From Tubiluchus corallicola (taxonomy: Eukaryota > Priapulida > Priapulimorpha > Priapulimorphida > Tubiluchidae): 23,282 bases of DNA. The position numbers and the translations under genes were made by a program. The notes under the pieces are model-generated. The model saw only the letters and a list, made by a program, of their open reading frames with translations, was not told the DNA's origin and ran no database searches. Shown here piece after piece: positions 9,942-20,227 of the stretch. The first letter of the stretch is position 1; every line of letters begins with the position of its first letter. The stretch covers positions 89,001-112,282 of the forward strand of contig JAQGDQ010000688.1 in the NCBI GenBank assembly GCA_030141605.1. The letters run 5' to 3'.

Positions 9942-10096
9942 AGATTCAGTTCTACACAAAAACAAAATAATGTTCTAACCAAGATCATCTGATAATTTTA
10001 ACGTTTTCTTAGTGGTTTTTATATAAAAGGAAATTGGGTGTGAATGTGTCATTTCTGAACAAAGTCTGGAAGTTGATTTCCAGTATTTTACCCGCT

Positions 10097-10107
10097 AGAT
10101 GGCGCCA
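10097..10107 (+). promoter_or_regulatory. CTCF-like motif TAGATGGCGCC
   Basis: GCTAGATGGCGCCAGCA resembles the core CTCF site as known in flies (AGATGGCGC). It is a single match, with no supporting context beyond lying in gene-poor sequence beside a minisatellite. It may be chance or part of a dispersed repeat. Confidence 0.25.
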
Positions 10108-10203
10108 GCAATATTTAGTCCTTAGTTATGGCAACGTTTGCGTTTAGTTATCATTTCACTACGGAGCATTGTTTACAAATTCAGTATTACAGAAACGATG
10201 CAG

Positions 10204-10748
10204 TATCCAAGGAAGCCGTTGTTGCACACTGTATCCAAGGAAGCCATTGTTAGCACGCGGCATCCAAGGAAGCCGTTGTTGCACACTGTATCCAAGGAAG
10301 CCATTGTTAGCACACGGTGTGCAAGGAAGCTGTTGCAAGCACATGGTATCCAAGGAAGCTGTTGCTAGCACACGGTGTGCAAGGAAGCTGTTGCAAGCAC
10401 ATGGTATCCAAGGAAGCTGTTGCTAGCACACGGTGTGCAAGGAAGCAGTTGCTAGAACACGGTATCCAAGAAAGCTGTTGCTAGCACATGGTGTCCAAGG
10501 AAGCCATTGTTAGCACCCGGTCTGCAAGGAAGCTGTTGCTAGCACACGGTATCCAAGGAAGTCGTTGTTAGTACACGGTGTGCAAGGAAGCTGTTGCTAG
10601 CACACTGTATCCAAGGAAGCCATTCCTAGCACACGGTGTCCAAGGAAACCATTGCTAGCACATGGTGTCCAAGGAAGCTGTTGCTAGCACACGGTATCCA
10701 AGGAAGCCATTGTTAGCACACGGTATCCAAGGAAGCCATTGCTAGGAC
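10204..10748. repeat. 29-bp minisatellite, about 19 copies
   Basis: Units of 28-29 bp have the form TATCCAAGGAAGCTGTTGCT followed by AGCACACGG. Two unit classes (TATCC with ACACGG, TGTGC with ACATGG) alternate between 10318 and 10433, giving a 58-bp dimer. Degenerate units follow to a final CATTGCTAGGACAT. Confidence 0.95.
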
Positions 10749-12109
10749 ATTTGTTTAGCCTGTGATTATCCGAAATTTCATGAGCAAAACCGAACAAAAT
10801 GTTTGGGGGGAAAATACAACTTTAAGGCTCGACTCCATTAGGAAGGAAGCCATGAATTTAAAAAAATTACTGTCAAATTTTAAGTTACGTTTAGCTATTT
10901 TAATTAAAGAAAATTTAATTTACGTTAAATTTGACCTATAAAGATTTTAGTGAAAGCTTTAATAATGTGTGAATTTGTAAACGTTACACAAAATATCGCT
11001 CCACAAACAAGTACATTTAAAAAGATCAAAATAATAAATATACTGGGTTAAACTGTGTATCTATTGTACGCACCAATAATGCTGTTATATGATGCTAATT
11101 TATTGAAAGTTATGAAAACGGAAAGCTAATCGGACGCACATAATCCAGCAGTTTTGTCAAAAAACAAGTTAGTTTGATAAAAAACGACGATTTTGGCAGT
11201 AAGAATTTTCAGCAATTTCTCTCGCTTATCAAAAGCCTTGTGAGTCATGACTGGCGAAAATAGGAGAAATCTTCAGAAGAGTTGAAAGATCATGGAAGTT
11301 TAGCTACGCCACCTATCGGAGCTGCTGTAAAACAATTACAAAAGCATAGAATTGAGAAATCCGACCAATACCAAACATTAAAATAAAACTAGAACTGCTC
11401 CATTTTGTCGTGGAGTGAGCGAAATTCAAGAACATCCAGCTTCGACGAAATTTCAAGTTGGAAACCCAAGTGACAGAACGCAGGTTTCGGCCGCGCTGTA
11501 CAGCAGCCAGACAGGCGGCTTTACTGTCCGGCCCTTTCTTAAATTTAGTAATTAGAGAAGGGTTGGTACAAAAATTTGCTTACTTTCCATACCTTGAGGT
11601 AAACATACTGTAAATTTGTATGCTAATTTTATGACTAAAATACCAGAATGACCACACCATGCCATCCTTGGACAGAACTGGCCGCAGCAAAGAGACCGTT
11701 CTGTACAGTCCACATACTACGTGCTACACCACTGACCAAGACATGCCAGCTAAACTGTTAAATTCGCTGCGGTTTCATTAACGTTCAACAGAATTGTAAT
11801 TTCGCATGCACTAGCTAGTTAACATTAATACTGATTTTCTATTCAAAATTCAAAACTGTCGATAAAATTATCTAAATTTTCGAGATACATTTAAACGGTT
11901 ACGTTCTGTTTCGTACAATTTCGTGACAGCCAAATCGTCGGTAGACTAACTTTATGCAAGAACTTTACATATGGCCGCACGTGAATCAAAACTGGGCAGT
12001 GCACTGTTAATGATTTCACTAACAAAATAACTGGTAGTCAAGCCAGGGTTTCGCGGGGTTACGAAGAGCAAAAAAATTTCCAATCGCCAAAAAAATTCCT
12101 ACAACTGTG
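10749..12109. other. AT-rich non-coding sequence, nothing recognised
   Basis: No coding region, RNA gene or clear tandem repeat seen. A slightly GC-richer patch lies at 11480-11545. The short frame at 12019-12219 (minus) overlaps the proposed 3' UTR end and has no domain. Confidence 0.45.
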
Positions 12110-12697
12110 TTTATTCCCAAATCACTCGTGTGGAGGTCGACATAATTTCGTTTGAATTTTGCCACATTGTTGCAAATTTCAGACTTGGTTCTCCGGCGAA
12201 AATCGCGAGAAGGTTGCACGAATCTTGCGCGTCACGTTGGCGCAGGCTCAGCAACTTCTGCGACTCTTACTATTATTCTACGATAACGCTGCACGACAAA
12301 CGCGCGTGTACATTGTGATCATTTCATGATAGTTTCAAAAATTTTTGAATTTTTTCAGTTTTTCCCTGCAGAGCAACGGAGTTTCTCCCTAAAATGTCGA
12401 AAAATGGTCGCAAAGTCATCAGACAGCACTCTCACAATCGTCTTAAAATGTTCAAATTTGCAAAATTTCAAATGTCTGACGAACACAGGGAGGACCTGGC
12501 GACGCAGGTTTGGCACGTGTTCACTCTACGGATGACTTTATAACAGTTTGAAGAAGCTTTGCAGAGAAGTTTTCAGATAGTCGCAAACCCCGTGTCACCC
12601 TGGCTTTAACAATTGTGCAATTTCATTTAATGTTAATTAGTCTCAGGGTCTATATTCCTCAACATGGTGACTATCATAGGTATCACAATTACTGCCC
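12110..12697 (-). other. Probable 3' UTR of the GRB2-like gene with candidate poly(A) signal
   Basis: Sequence directly after the TAG stop on the minus strand. The first canonical AATAAA in this direction is at 12110-12115 and is followed by U-rich sequence (a run of seven T shortly downstream), which would give a 3' UTR of about 580 nt. A weaker ATTAAA variant lies at 12626-12631. The stretch has several CG-containing, locally GC-richer segments (12180-12320, 12400-12530). Short open frames here on both strands show no recognisable domain. The end point is inference; no transcript evidence is available. Confidence 0.35.
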
Positions 12698-12877
12698 CTA
12701 TCCCGCATGGCTCGGGGCGACGTACGTAGCCGGGAACATGCCACGCCTCTGTCCGATGTGGCCCTCCCACCAGTTTTGATCGGACTTGTCCGTGACGGTA
12801 ATGATGTCTCCTCGATGGAAACCAAGCTCTCCTGCCTCTTGTGGTTCAAAGTCGTACATGGCTTGTACTAGACAGGC
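12698..12877 (-). CDS. GRB2: GRB2/drk-like adaptor, terminal exon encoding C-terminal SH3 domain and stop
   Basis: After a ttggtttttcag acceptor, the exon opens in phase 0 and encodes 59 residues and a TAG stop at 12698-12700. It carries the SH3 hallmarks in order: [11 protein letters not shown] (ALYDF motif), GELGFHRGD, the NWWEG tryptophan pair and GMFPATYV near the end, finishing SHAG. This is the C-terminal SH3 of GRB2, which binds proline/RxxK-type ligands such as GAB proteins. The vertebrate 'FPRNYV' is 'FPATYV' here, as I recall for fly drk. The tail after the SH3 is only a few residues, normal for the family. A same-frame ATG inside the exon is not a start, because the splice acceptor and the matching phase of the preceding exon place it inside the protein. 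Confidence 0.95.
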   Translation of the reverse strand, partial: ACLVQAMYDFEPQEAGELGFHRGDIITVTDKSDQNWWEGHIGQRRGMFPATYVAPSHAG

Positions 12878-12983
12878 CTGAAAAACCAAGATTACCAATC
12901 TAGTAGCAAAGATTATCAATTCAAAAGTTTAATCAGCAATCTATGATTAGACTGGGACTAAAAGGATTTCAGTTTCAACCAAG

Positions 12984-13111
12984 GAAACATTTTTGCAGTA
13001 TTAATTGTGTTAAAATGTATACTTTTATCGGACTTGAAAATGGGACCGTATATGAGAAATCATACTGTGTTCATTTTAAGTATTTTCATTTTGAAGACTT
13101 TGAAGCAGGTA
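12984..13111 (+). repeat. Left arm of a 128-bp inverted (foldback) repeat
   Basis: Runs from GAAACATTTTTGCAGTATTA to GAAGACTTTGAAGCAGGTA. It is the reverse complement of 13721-13848 with about seven mismatches in 128 positions and no indel. Confidence 0.9.
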
Positions 13112-13720
13112 TGGCAAAAACGGAAGTTGCCGGAATCAAGAAGCAGTGACAGCAGTTCTGTTGAGGTCAGTCTAAGCCACTTCGTTTTGCACTTTGAGTA
13201 TTAATTATTAAAAAAATGATTTGCTTGTAATAATTATGAAAGTACTGTGTACTAATTATATTTAGAGCTGCTTTGTAACCTCGCTGGGTCCCTTTTTTTG
13301 TTTGTGGCTATCTGCTTATAAAGGTACGCAGGCAGCAGTAGCTATTAAAATTGCTTATCTAATATCCAGATTGCTGGTACTGCTGTGTTTAATAACAGAA
13401 TAGTAGAAGGAAATCATGAAACTATCACTTGTGCTAAAAACTCCATTTTTTAATGATATTATTATTATGGTTCTCTGCAAGAAGAATCCAACTTTGAACT
13501 TGTCCTCAGTGTTTTTATATTTTATTGTTTTTGGTCGGTTTAAATCAGGGCTTTTCCAAATAAGGTAGTTAAAACTGTGTCTTTTATATAACAAGTAAGT
13601 TTGACCCTAAAAAACCGAGATTATCGATTCAACAGTTTTGGTAAAGTATCTTTACAAAGCTAAAGAGCAAGAAATGGCAACTTTAAAGTACATCTAAACA
13701 TTTTCCACACGAAGTTATAT

Positions 13721-13848
13721 TACCTGCTTCAAAGATTTCAAAATGAAAATACTTAAAATAAAGACAGTATGATTTCTCATATACTGTCCCATTTTCAAGT
13801 CCCATAAAAGTATACATTTTAACACAATTAATACTGCAAAAGTGTTTC
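13721..13848 (-). repeat. Right arm of the 128-bp inverted repeat
   Basis: Mirror copy of 12984-13111, separated by 609 bp of unrelated-looking AT-rich DNA. Small open frames in the two arms encode similar peptides only because the DNA is duplicated. Confidence 0.9.
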
Positions 13849-14344
13849 TGATAATTAAATAATAGATTAAAATCTTAACTAACGGCGGACGAGCCCAACT
13901 ATTGATGACATCACAAACTAACATAATTTTCAGCATCAACAACATGTTGCACGTGTTTACGAAAGCGAAAATTGAAGTGCAGTGCTACTGTAAGATGTTC
14001 AGTGTGTTATACTAAAACTAGGCAAGTTTTAAGATAAAAATTCAAATTTCAAATTTACCGCTGTGCTCCCACATGAGCTGTCGAATGTGGGCAGTTCGTC
14101 ACAAACTAACGCATCGGAACTGAGAGGTACAGCACATTTTTTTATGCAATGTATTTCCGAAATGCAAGTGCTAGTGCCCTTCTAACCAGTGAATGGCGAA
14201 ACAACAAAGAACTAGTGGCGCGAACATGAAAAATATGTCGTGATAATTCTTTCACGTAAGTCATTTTTCAAAAAATAGTATGTTTCCTTTTAATATGTTA
14301 AAGAGTATATAGTTTTGACCTACAGTTTAAGATTAGGTCCAGTT

Positions 14345-14670
14345 TTATTTTAAACTATTCATACCATCTGGTAAAATATCACTGCATCGCCAATCCACCA
14401 CTTACTGACAATAATAAAGTAATTTAAACTTTTGCTTACTTAGTGAAGAGTGCACTACGAAAGCTCTGATTATTTTTTCAAACTTTACACAATGTTATCT
14501 AAACTTTTTCTCAAACGACCTACCATCAAAGTGGCTGCACCTAACGGCCATCGCGGGAGTTTAAATTTTCACGTTTTATGCAGTGTTGCTGCTAACGCAA
14601 GCTCTGTATACAATAAGACAGCATGTAAGTGATACAAAATTTCAAGAAAAATTTTTCAAAACAAGAAAAG
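14345..14670 (-). repeat. Unknown interspersed repeat, copy 1 (minus orientation)
   Basis: Reverse-complemented, it matches 19115-19475 and part of 18895-19098. Shared blocks are AAAACGTG..AATTTAAAC, CGATG.CCGTTAGG.GCAGCC, GGTAGGTCGTTTGA, ACATTGTGTAAAGTTTGAAA and CAGAGC.TTCGTAG. No protein is encoded and no family recognised. Confidence 0.75.
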
Positions 14671-15424
14671 TGTTTTCTTGTGCTTTAAGCACTGCAAATT
14701 GGGATCCAGTACTCACTGACAAAAAACTGGCAGGGTTGTGGTGAGACTGGAACCTTTCTTAATTGCTCAGGATAAACCTCCAAGATTGAGATACTGAACC
14801 AACAGAGTTGTTTCAATCATGTTTGGATGTTTGCGCATGTCCCTTAATTAATGTGGTGAACCAGCCAGTGTATATTGCTGATGAAACTGTTCTTAGTACT
14901 CACCTATCTACTGGCCAGGTGCAGTGTTGCCTAACTAAGTAAACCCCATCCAATTCTAGCATGTAATTGCCCTTGTACGGCCGTTGCAGCACAGCAAACA
15001 TTAGTGTGGTTTTTAAAACCAAATACCCGCACGTGTGCATAATAATTATGATGCTGCATCCTTCGCATGCGATGCAAAAACAAAGAGGCAGTCACTACGA
15101 CGATTTAAAATGAAATAAACGTGTAATCAGTTGTTCAAAGGCTCCAATCAAATGTGTCCTTGCGACTGGTGATGTTTAGTTTGAATAAGGGAGGGTTTTC
15201 TAACGACAAAAACAGTTTTTAGGTACTATGCCACAACTAATCCAAGTTTACACGACTGTGCAAGTTTTTCACAATAATTTTTCTGCGACAGGGAGAAATT
15301 GACTGGAATAAACGAGGAGGTTTTTCTTTAAGTTTCCAACGTTTGAAAGCTGGCACAAGGAAGTCCTCGACCAATTTTCCACGGCTTGCTCAGAAAAAGT
15401 TTTCAATTTCATTATTTATCTCTT

Positions 15425-15585
15425 CATTTTACTCTTCCCTCTCTCTTTCCCTCCCCACTTGCTCTCTATCTCCCCACCTCCTTCTCTCCCCCTTTCTCTG
15501 TCTCTCGTCCCTCTTGCTCCCTTCGTTTCCCTACTGCATTTCCTTCTCCAAACTCTCTCTTCCGCCCCCCCCTCCCTCCCTCCCT

Positions 15586-15648
<63 letters not shown>

Positions 15649-15651
15649 TCT

Positions 15652-15729
<78 letters not shown>

Positions 15730-15960
15730 CCATCCCTCCCTAATGCCTCTTCCCCCTTCTCTCTCTCTCTCTCTCTCTCTCGGTCTCTATGTCTCAATCT
15801 ACCCATCTGTGGAATCAACTATCTATCTATCTGTCTGCCTGCCTACCTTCCTGACTACCTACCTATCTACACCTACCTGCCTGCCTACCAACTTGCCTAC
15901 CAACCTGCTTACCTACCTGCCTACCCATCTATCTCTCTCTTTCTCTCTTGATGAAAATCA
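15425..15960. repeat. Polypyrimidine tract: (CT)n, (CCCT)n and CTAC/CTGC microsatellites
   Basis: Plus-strand CT-rich tract. Nearly pure (CT)n occupies about 15593-15726, interrupted by CCCTCTCCCTCC, preceded by (CCCT)n at 15567-15593. From 15815 to 15945 it passes into CTAT, CTGC and CTAC tetranucleotide repeats. Serine/leucine or arginine/glutamate open frames across it are artefacts. On the gene's sense strand it is (GA)n within an intron. Confidence 0.95.
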
Positions 15961-16080
15961 TTAATAGACAGTTGCAGATGTTTTTCGAAACCATGCTCAC
16001 ATACACTACACACACAGTCTAGAGCACACCGCACCCCACACTATAGACTGGTGTTAAACTTAATATTAACAAAAGCATTA

Positions 16081-16293
<213 letters not shown>

Positions 16294-16445
16294 TTAACAA
16301 ACTAAAATTTTAAGGCAGCTGTGTATGTAAGCCTATTATAATTCACGACCCAGTTGACCAAGCAGTTCAATAAACAATTGTGAGAATTTCTATCTTCGAA
16401 ATGAAAAAGACAAACTATGTAGCAACATTTCGAAAATTTTCATAA

Positions 16446-16680
<235 letters not shown>

Positions 16681-16930
16681 CACATCATCACTGTACACAT
16701 ACAATTCTGAGCCAATGTAACCATTAATGAGCAGTTACCTAATGTATATTACGACAGTAATTGTTACTAATTGGCTACATAGTAGAGTTTAAGTTTGCAG
16801 GTACGTAAGTGGTTACTACTAATGGCTAGATACCTGTAAGTACAGCCAAACACTTGGGGAGATATGAGCTTACAGGGGAAAATTCTTTTTTGACCAAACA
16901 CGAGGGTTCATTGAAGTAACATGCTGGTAA

Positions 16931-16950
16931 TAATAATAATAATAATAATG
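16931..16950. repeat. Short (AAT)n microsatellite
   Basis: About seven AAT units in otherwise unremarkable intron sequence (16690-17148) in which I see no gene. Confidence 0.9.
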
Positions 16951-17148
16951 ATCGTCTTGAAAATCAGTATTGAGTTACTTAAGGTGTTATCCGTGGACTA
17001 TGTCCTAAGTGAAATTAATATTATTATTATAAGATCATCCAAAGTAGTGGATGAGAATGTTCTGTATTTTCTACATTGCATTTTTATTAATTCTACACAT
17101 TCCTGTCATTAAATATCTCTTTAGTATTTTTGTGAACAAATGTTCTGT

Positions 17149-17196
17149 GAAATGTAACATATAAAATTTTGTACACTACAATGATGATGATGCTGC

Positions 17197-17228
<32 letters not shown>

Positions 17229-17234
17229 ATGATA
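17149..17234. repeat. ATG/CTG trinucleotide microsatellite with duplicated flank
   Basis: GAAATGTAACATATAAAATT and TTGTACACTAC, nearly identical to the flank at 16446-16476, precede ATGATGATGATG, nine CTG units (17193-17219) and ATGATGATGATGAT. Confidence 0.95.
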
Positions 17235-17410
17235 ATTTATTTGCTTTCAAAATAACAATTATAGATAGTATATAACAATGCGTTACAAAGTTTAGAGAAG
17301 GAAGGGTTAGCAAAAGAGTAAATGGTCATCTAGTCTGCCATCCCTAAATAGTGAATCTACTTATTTCAGCATGGCGAGTAAATATTATTAGAACAAAATG
17401 AAGATTTGAA
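17220..17410 (-). mobile_element. LINE-like 3' end with (ATC)n tail and 3' hairpin
   Basis: On the minus strand it reads TTTAGGGATGGCAGACTAGA, TGACC, then AACCCTTCCTT, and closes with TATTTTGAAAGCAAATAAAT followed by TATCATCATCATCATC. Hairpin plus AAATAAATT(ATC)n is the usual 3' terminus of CR1/L2-type elements. It shares AGACTAGATGACC with 2751-2830. It may or may not belong to the same copy as the reverse-transcriptase remnant at 18073-18317. Confidence 0.55.
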
Positions 17411-17561
17411 TAGGAAAACAGATCAAAATTAAATTGATGGCAAACAATTATGGTAAATAAAATTATGCAAATTTACGAAAAACAAAGTGAAAACAAAATT
17501 AGTAAAGCAGAATTCTACGGGGCAAAACTAACTAATTAATTTTGTTACTAAGATTACTATC

Positions 17562-17625
17562 ACAGAACAGAACAGAACAGAATCGAATAGAATAGAATGG
17601 AAAAGAACAGAACAGCATTTCTTTA
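17562..17625. repeat. (AGAAC)n/(AGAAT)n pentanucleotide tract
   Basis: ACAGAACAGAACAGAACAG then AATCGAATAGAATAGAATGG. On the minus strand it follows GGTAAAGAAATGC, so it could be the 3' tail of the LINE whose coding remnant ends at 18073; the 450-bp gap fits a 3' UTR. Inference only. Confidence 0.7.
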
Positions 17626-18072
17626 CCGAGCATGTTGCATACATAGTATTTCCATAATGGCGCATGACACAACTCTTTATTAAAGGACAACTAAACTCGA
17701 AACCGAATTACTTGTATCGAACGAAACCTGTCAGTATTCCGATTTTGCACTAGCCTAAGTACTTTTATATAGAAAAATTGGCTTAGATCACGAATCACGG
17801 CTCACACGGCATTCCTTTCTTAGTCATGTTGTCCACTCATGAAAAAAACAGCGAAAGCATGCATGCTAGATCGACCAGTTTTAAAATATATATTCGTATG
17901 CTTCATTAGACGGTGATGACGCTGATAATGAATTGATGCTAATGGTGATAATGCGCCAGGCTCGATGACATAAACCAAGTTAGCCATTTTTGTAGTGTTA
18001 TGAAAATTTTGTTAAAATATTGAACTATATAAAAAAATATAAACATGTGTTATTTTCGATTGCAGAAATTTA

Positions 18073-18317
18073 CTAGTTAAGCTCATACGACTCAAGAATT
18101 GATTTCTTAAATTTACGCCTGAATATATGTGTTCTGATTTAGCATTTTTTATTTCTATGCAAAGTTGATTCCATAGTAAAGGCCCTATGAATGTTAAATG
18201 ATGTCTGGCTGTGTTTGTTCTGCAGTACTGTACTTCATTTGACCTAGTACCATGAAATTTAACATTTAATTGAAATGGATTATCAAACAAGATTGGATGT
18301 AGATTTTTAACTGTTTT
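18073..18317 (-). pseudogene. Broken C-terminus of a CR1/L2-type LINE reverse transcriptase (ORF2)
   Basis: The minus-strand translation contains NLHPILFDNPFQLN, FHGTRSNEV, RTNTARHHLTFIGPLLWNQL and IEIKNA. This order (HxTRS, then F.GP.LWN.L, then IK, then a basic FKK tail) is the conserved end of jockey/CR1/L2-superfamily reverse transcriptases. Near 18120-18130 the frame breaks: the expected basic tail FRRKFKKSILESYELN and a TAG stop (18073-18075) are in the neighbouring frame, while the original frame runs on to 18012. A TAG at 18318-18320 closes it upstream. Everything 5' of this is missing or unrecognisable, as in most 5'-truncated LINE copies. It is inactive. It lies in the GRB2 intron in the same orientation as the gene. 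Confidence 0.75.
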
Positions 18318-18329
18318 CTACGCACATAA

Positions 18330-18890
18330 AAGACTGTTCCACTCCAGACACACTGCTACGCTGTAATTTGTTATTTAAAAAGCCCCGCGGCTAAAGAAAC
18401 GGGCAGCGCTCCCCCACACGGAGAGACTTGAAACTTTCAATGAGCGCTCGGTCCATTCATCATCACCCATGAATCCGCTTAAGCCTTTAAGCTATACTGG
18501 ATGTAAACGTGTAACAGTAGAGCTATAGTAAGTGCTGAAAAATAAACAGGGCACTAGCCATTAGGCAGAAGGCAAAATTGGACAACCTAGTTTTGGAAAT
18601 TTGGCAAACTGAAAACCATTAATTACCTGAAGAGTGTAAATATGGGCGTAATTAATTAGAAAGGTAATCGAGCCGACACGCGACATTTTTCATCGTAATT
18701 AGGCTCTGTTTTGTTTGCCCGTGTCTCTGCACCTGTAAGCGGTGATTACAAAGGGTCTGTTAGTTTTATTTAGTTACAAAATACTCGCAGTGAAGGACTT
18801 TTAAGTGAAATAGCACCTCCGTGTGTTAAAGGGAAAGAAAGGGCAATTTCATTGTACGTGCCAAAAAACTTCACACACAAAGTTATATTG
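18330..18890. other. Intron sequence, nothing recognised
   Basis: Includes a GC-richer patch at 18380-18460 with a short inverted repeat AGCGCTC/GAGCGCT. No coding similarity seen. Confidence 0.45.
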
Positions 18891-18894
18891 CATT

Positions 18895-19098
18895 GAAACA
18901 TGTTTAGAAAAGTTAGCATAAAGTTTGAAAAAATAATCAGAGTAGTCGTAGCGCACGCTTCACTAATTAAGCAAAAGTTTAAAATATTTTACCTTATCAA
19001 TAAGATTAAAAATACGTTTTTTAGTGAATCAGTGGTGCACACTGGGATAGTGATGTAGTGCTATCTTACCAGGTGATGTAAATATTGTAAATTATTAA
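18895..19098 (+). repeat. Unknown interspersed repeat, copy 2 (partial)
   Basis: Shares TAAAGTTTGAAAAAATAATC, AGAG..GTCGTAG, AATAAGATTAAAAATACGTT and a TTACCA end block with copies 1 and 3. The first third of the longer copies is absent. Confidence 0.7.
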
Positions 19099-19114
19099 AG
19101 CATAAGAAAACCCT

Positions 19115-19475
19115 CAAGTTACATAAAGCCTAAAAAATCAGCTTCAAAATTTATACCACTTACATACTACCTTTTCGTATGCATGGCTTGCATCGGCCGT
19201 AACACAGTACAAAACGTGTAAATTTAAACACCAGCGATGACCGTTAGGCGCAGCCATTTTAATGGTAGGTCGTTTGAAACAAGTTTTGATAACATTGTGT
19301 AAAGTTTGAAAAAATATTCAGAGCATTCGTAGCACACGTGTCACTAACTAAGTAAAATTTCAAATTATTGTATCTTGTCAATAAGATTAAAAATACGTTT
19401 TTGGTTAGTGAGTGGCACCCTGGAGGGTGAGTCAGTGACATTTTACCAATTGGCACAATTATTTTAAATTATTAT
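19115..19475 (+). repeat. Unknown interspersed repeat, copy 3
   Basis: The most complete copy together with 14345-14670. It contains CACTTACAT, AAAACGTG, CGATGACCGTTAGGCGCAGC, GGTAGGTCGTTTGAAAC and ACATTGTGTAAAGTTTGAAA, then the AAGATTAAAAATACGTTTTT shared with copy 2. Open frames inside it show no domain. Confidence 0.75.
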
Positions 19476-19499
19476 TTCTAGTTTCAGCAGGTAAGTGAA

Positions 19500-19840
19500 A
19501 TGCTAAGTAATATAGATCTGCACGGAAAGTTTTTTGGCTCATAATTTAACATTGCCTTTTCTACCACTGATTACGTGGAGTAATGACGTCATGTAATGGC
19601 GCCGTCGGAACAGTATTGTGGGAAATTTAAAATGAAAACAAACAAAAATTCCTGTTAACGCGAATACGATATGTGCATAAAATTGCTATAAAGTAGCATG
19701 GTTTTTTAAGGCGATTTTTCTGAAACCTACGTCAGGTACCCCCTTTCTTGTAAGACTTCTTTCTGGTAAGCATAATGCTAAGTAATATGATATTACATGG
19801 AAAGTTCCTTGGGATATACCTGAAAATTTCCATTTTTCCC
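19500..19840 (+). repeat. Partial direct repeat ATGCTAAGTAATAT...GGAAAGTT
   Basis: A block of about 40-60 bp at 19500 recurs in diverged form at 19771 (ATGCTAAGTAATAT, then CGGAAAGTTTTTTGG or TGGAAAGTTCCTTGG). It may be a continuation of the unknown interspersed repeat. A CRE-like TGACGTCA (19584-19591) lies between the two. A 76-codon minus frame at 19686-19916 covers the second copy and has no recognised domain. Confidence 0.45.
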
Positions 19841-20227
19841 CTTTGAAGTGACTATTTTTCACCTGTAAATGCAGCTTACAATAAGAACAATCTCTTGTCC
19901 AACGAAAATGAATCAAATGTCTGGCTAAAAAGATTTTTGGCCGAAGTGGCTAAAAACTGAAGTTCTCGATACGAGTGAGACAAGTTCTTGCACCAGTACC
20001 ATTTAGTGCCATGTAATAAACGACGCTAAGTGCACAGAAAACGCTTCTTACTACTTGAATGTCGATCTGCAAAAGATTCTGCAACACTAATAATGAAAGT
20101 TATCAGAGTCAAATCACGAATAAACCACTTGCACCGCTTAACTGGTTTTTGAGGAAATTACGGCACACCATTTTTACAGCCACCCCTATGGAAGATGCTG
20201 CCAGGACTTCTTGCCTCTACTTCTTCT

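Noticed and set aside
12943-13204. Small plus-strand frames upstream of the terminal GRB2 exon
   Set aside because: They lie in the left arm of the foldback repeat; the similar peptide at 13715-13945 (minus) is explained by the inverted DNA copy.
15343-15964. Open frames of about 200 codons rich in Ser/Leu or Arg/Glu
   Set aside because: They are translations of the (CT)n/(GA)n tract inside an intron.
19686-19916. 76-codon minus-strand frame with mixed composition
   Set aside because: It overlaps a diverged direct repeat within the intron and shows no domain; not needed by the GRB2 alignment.
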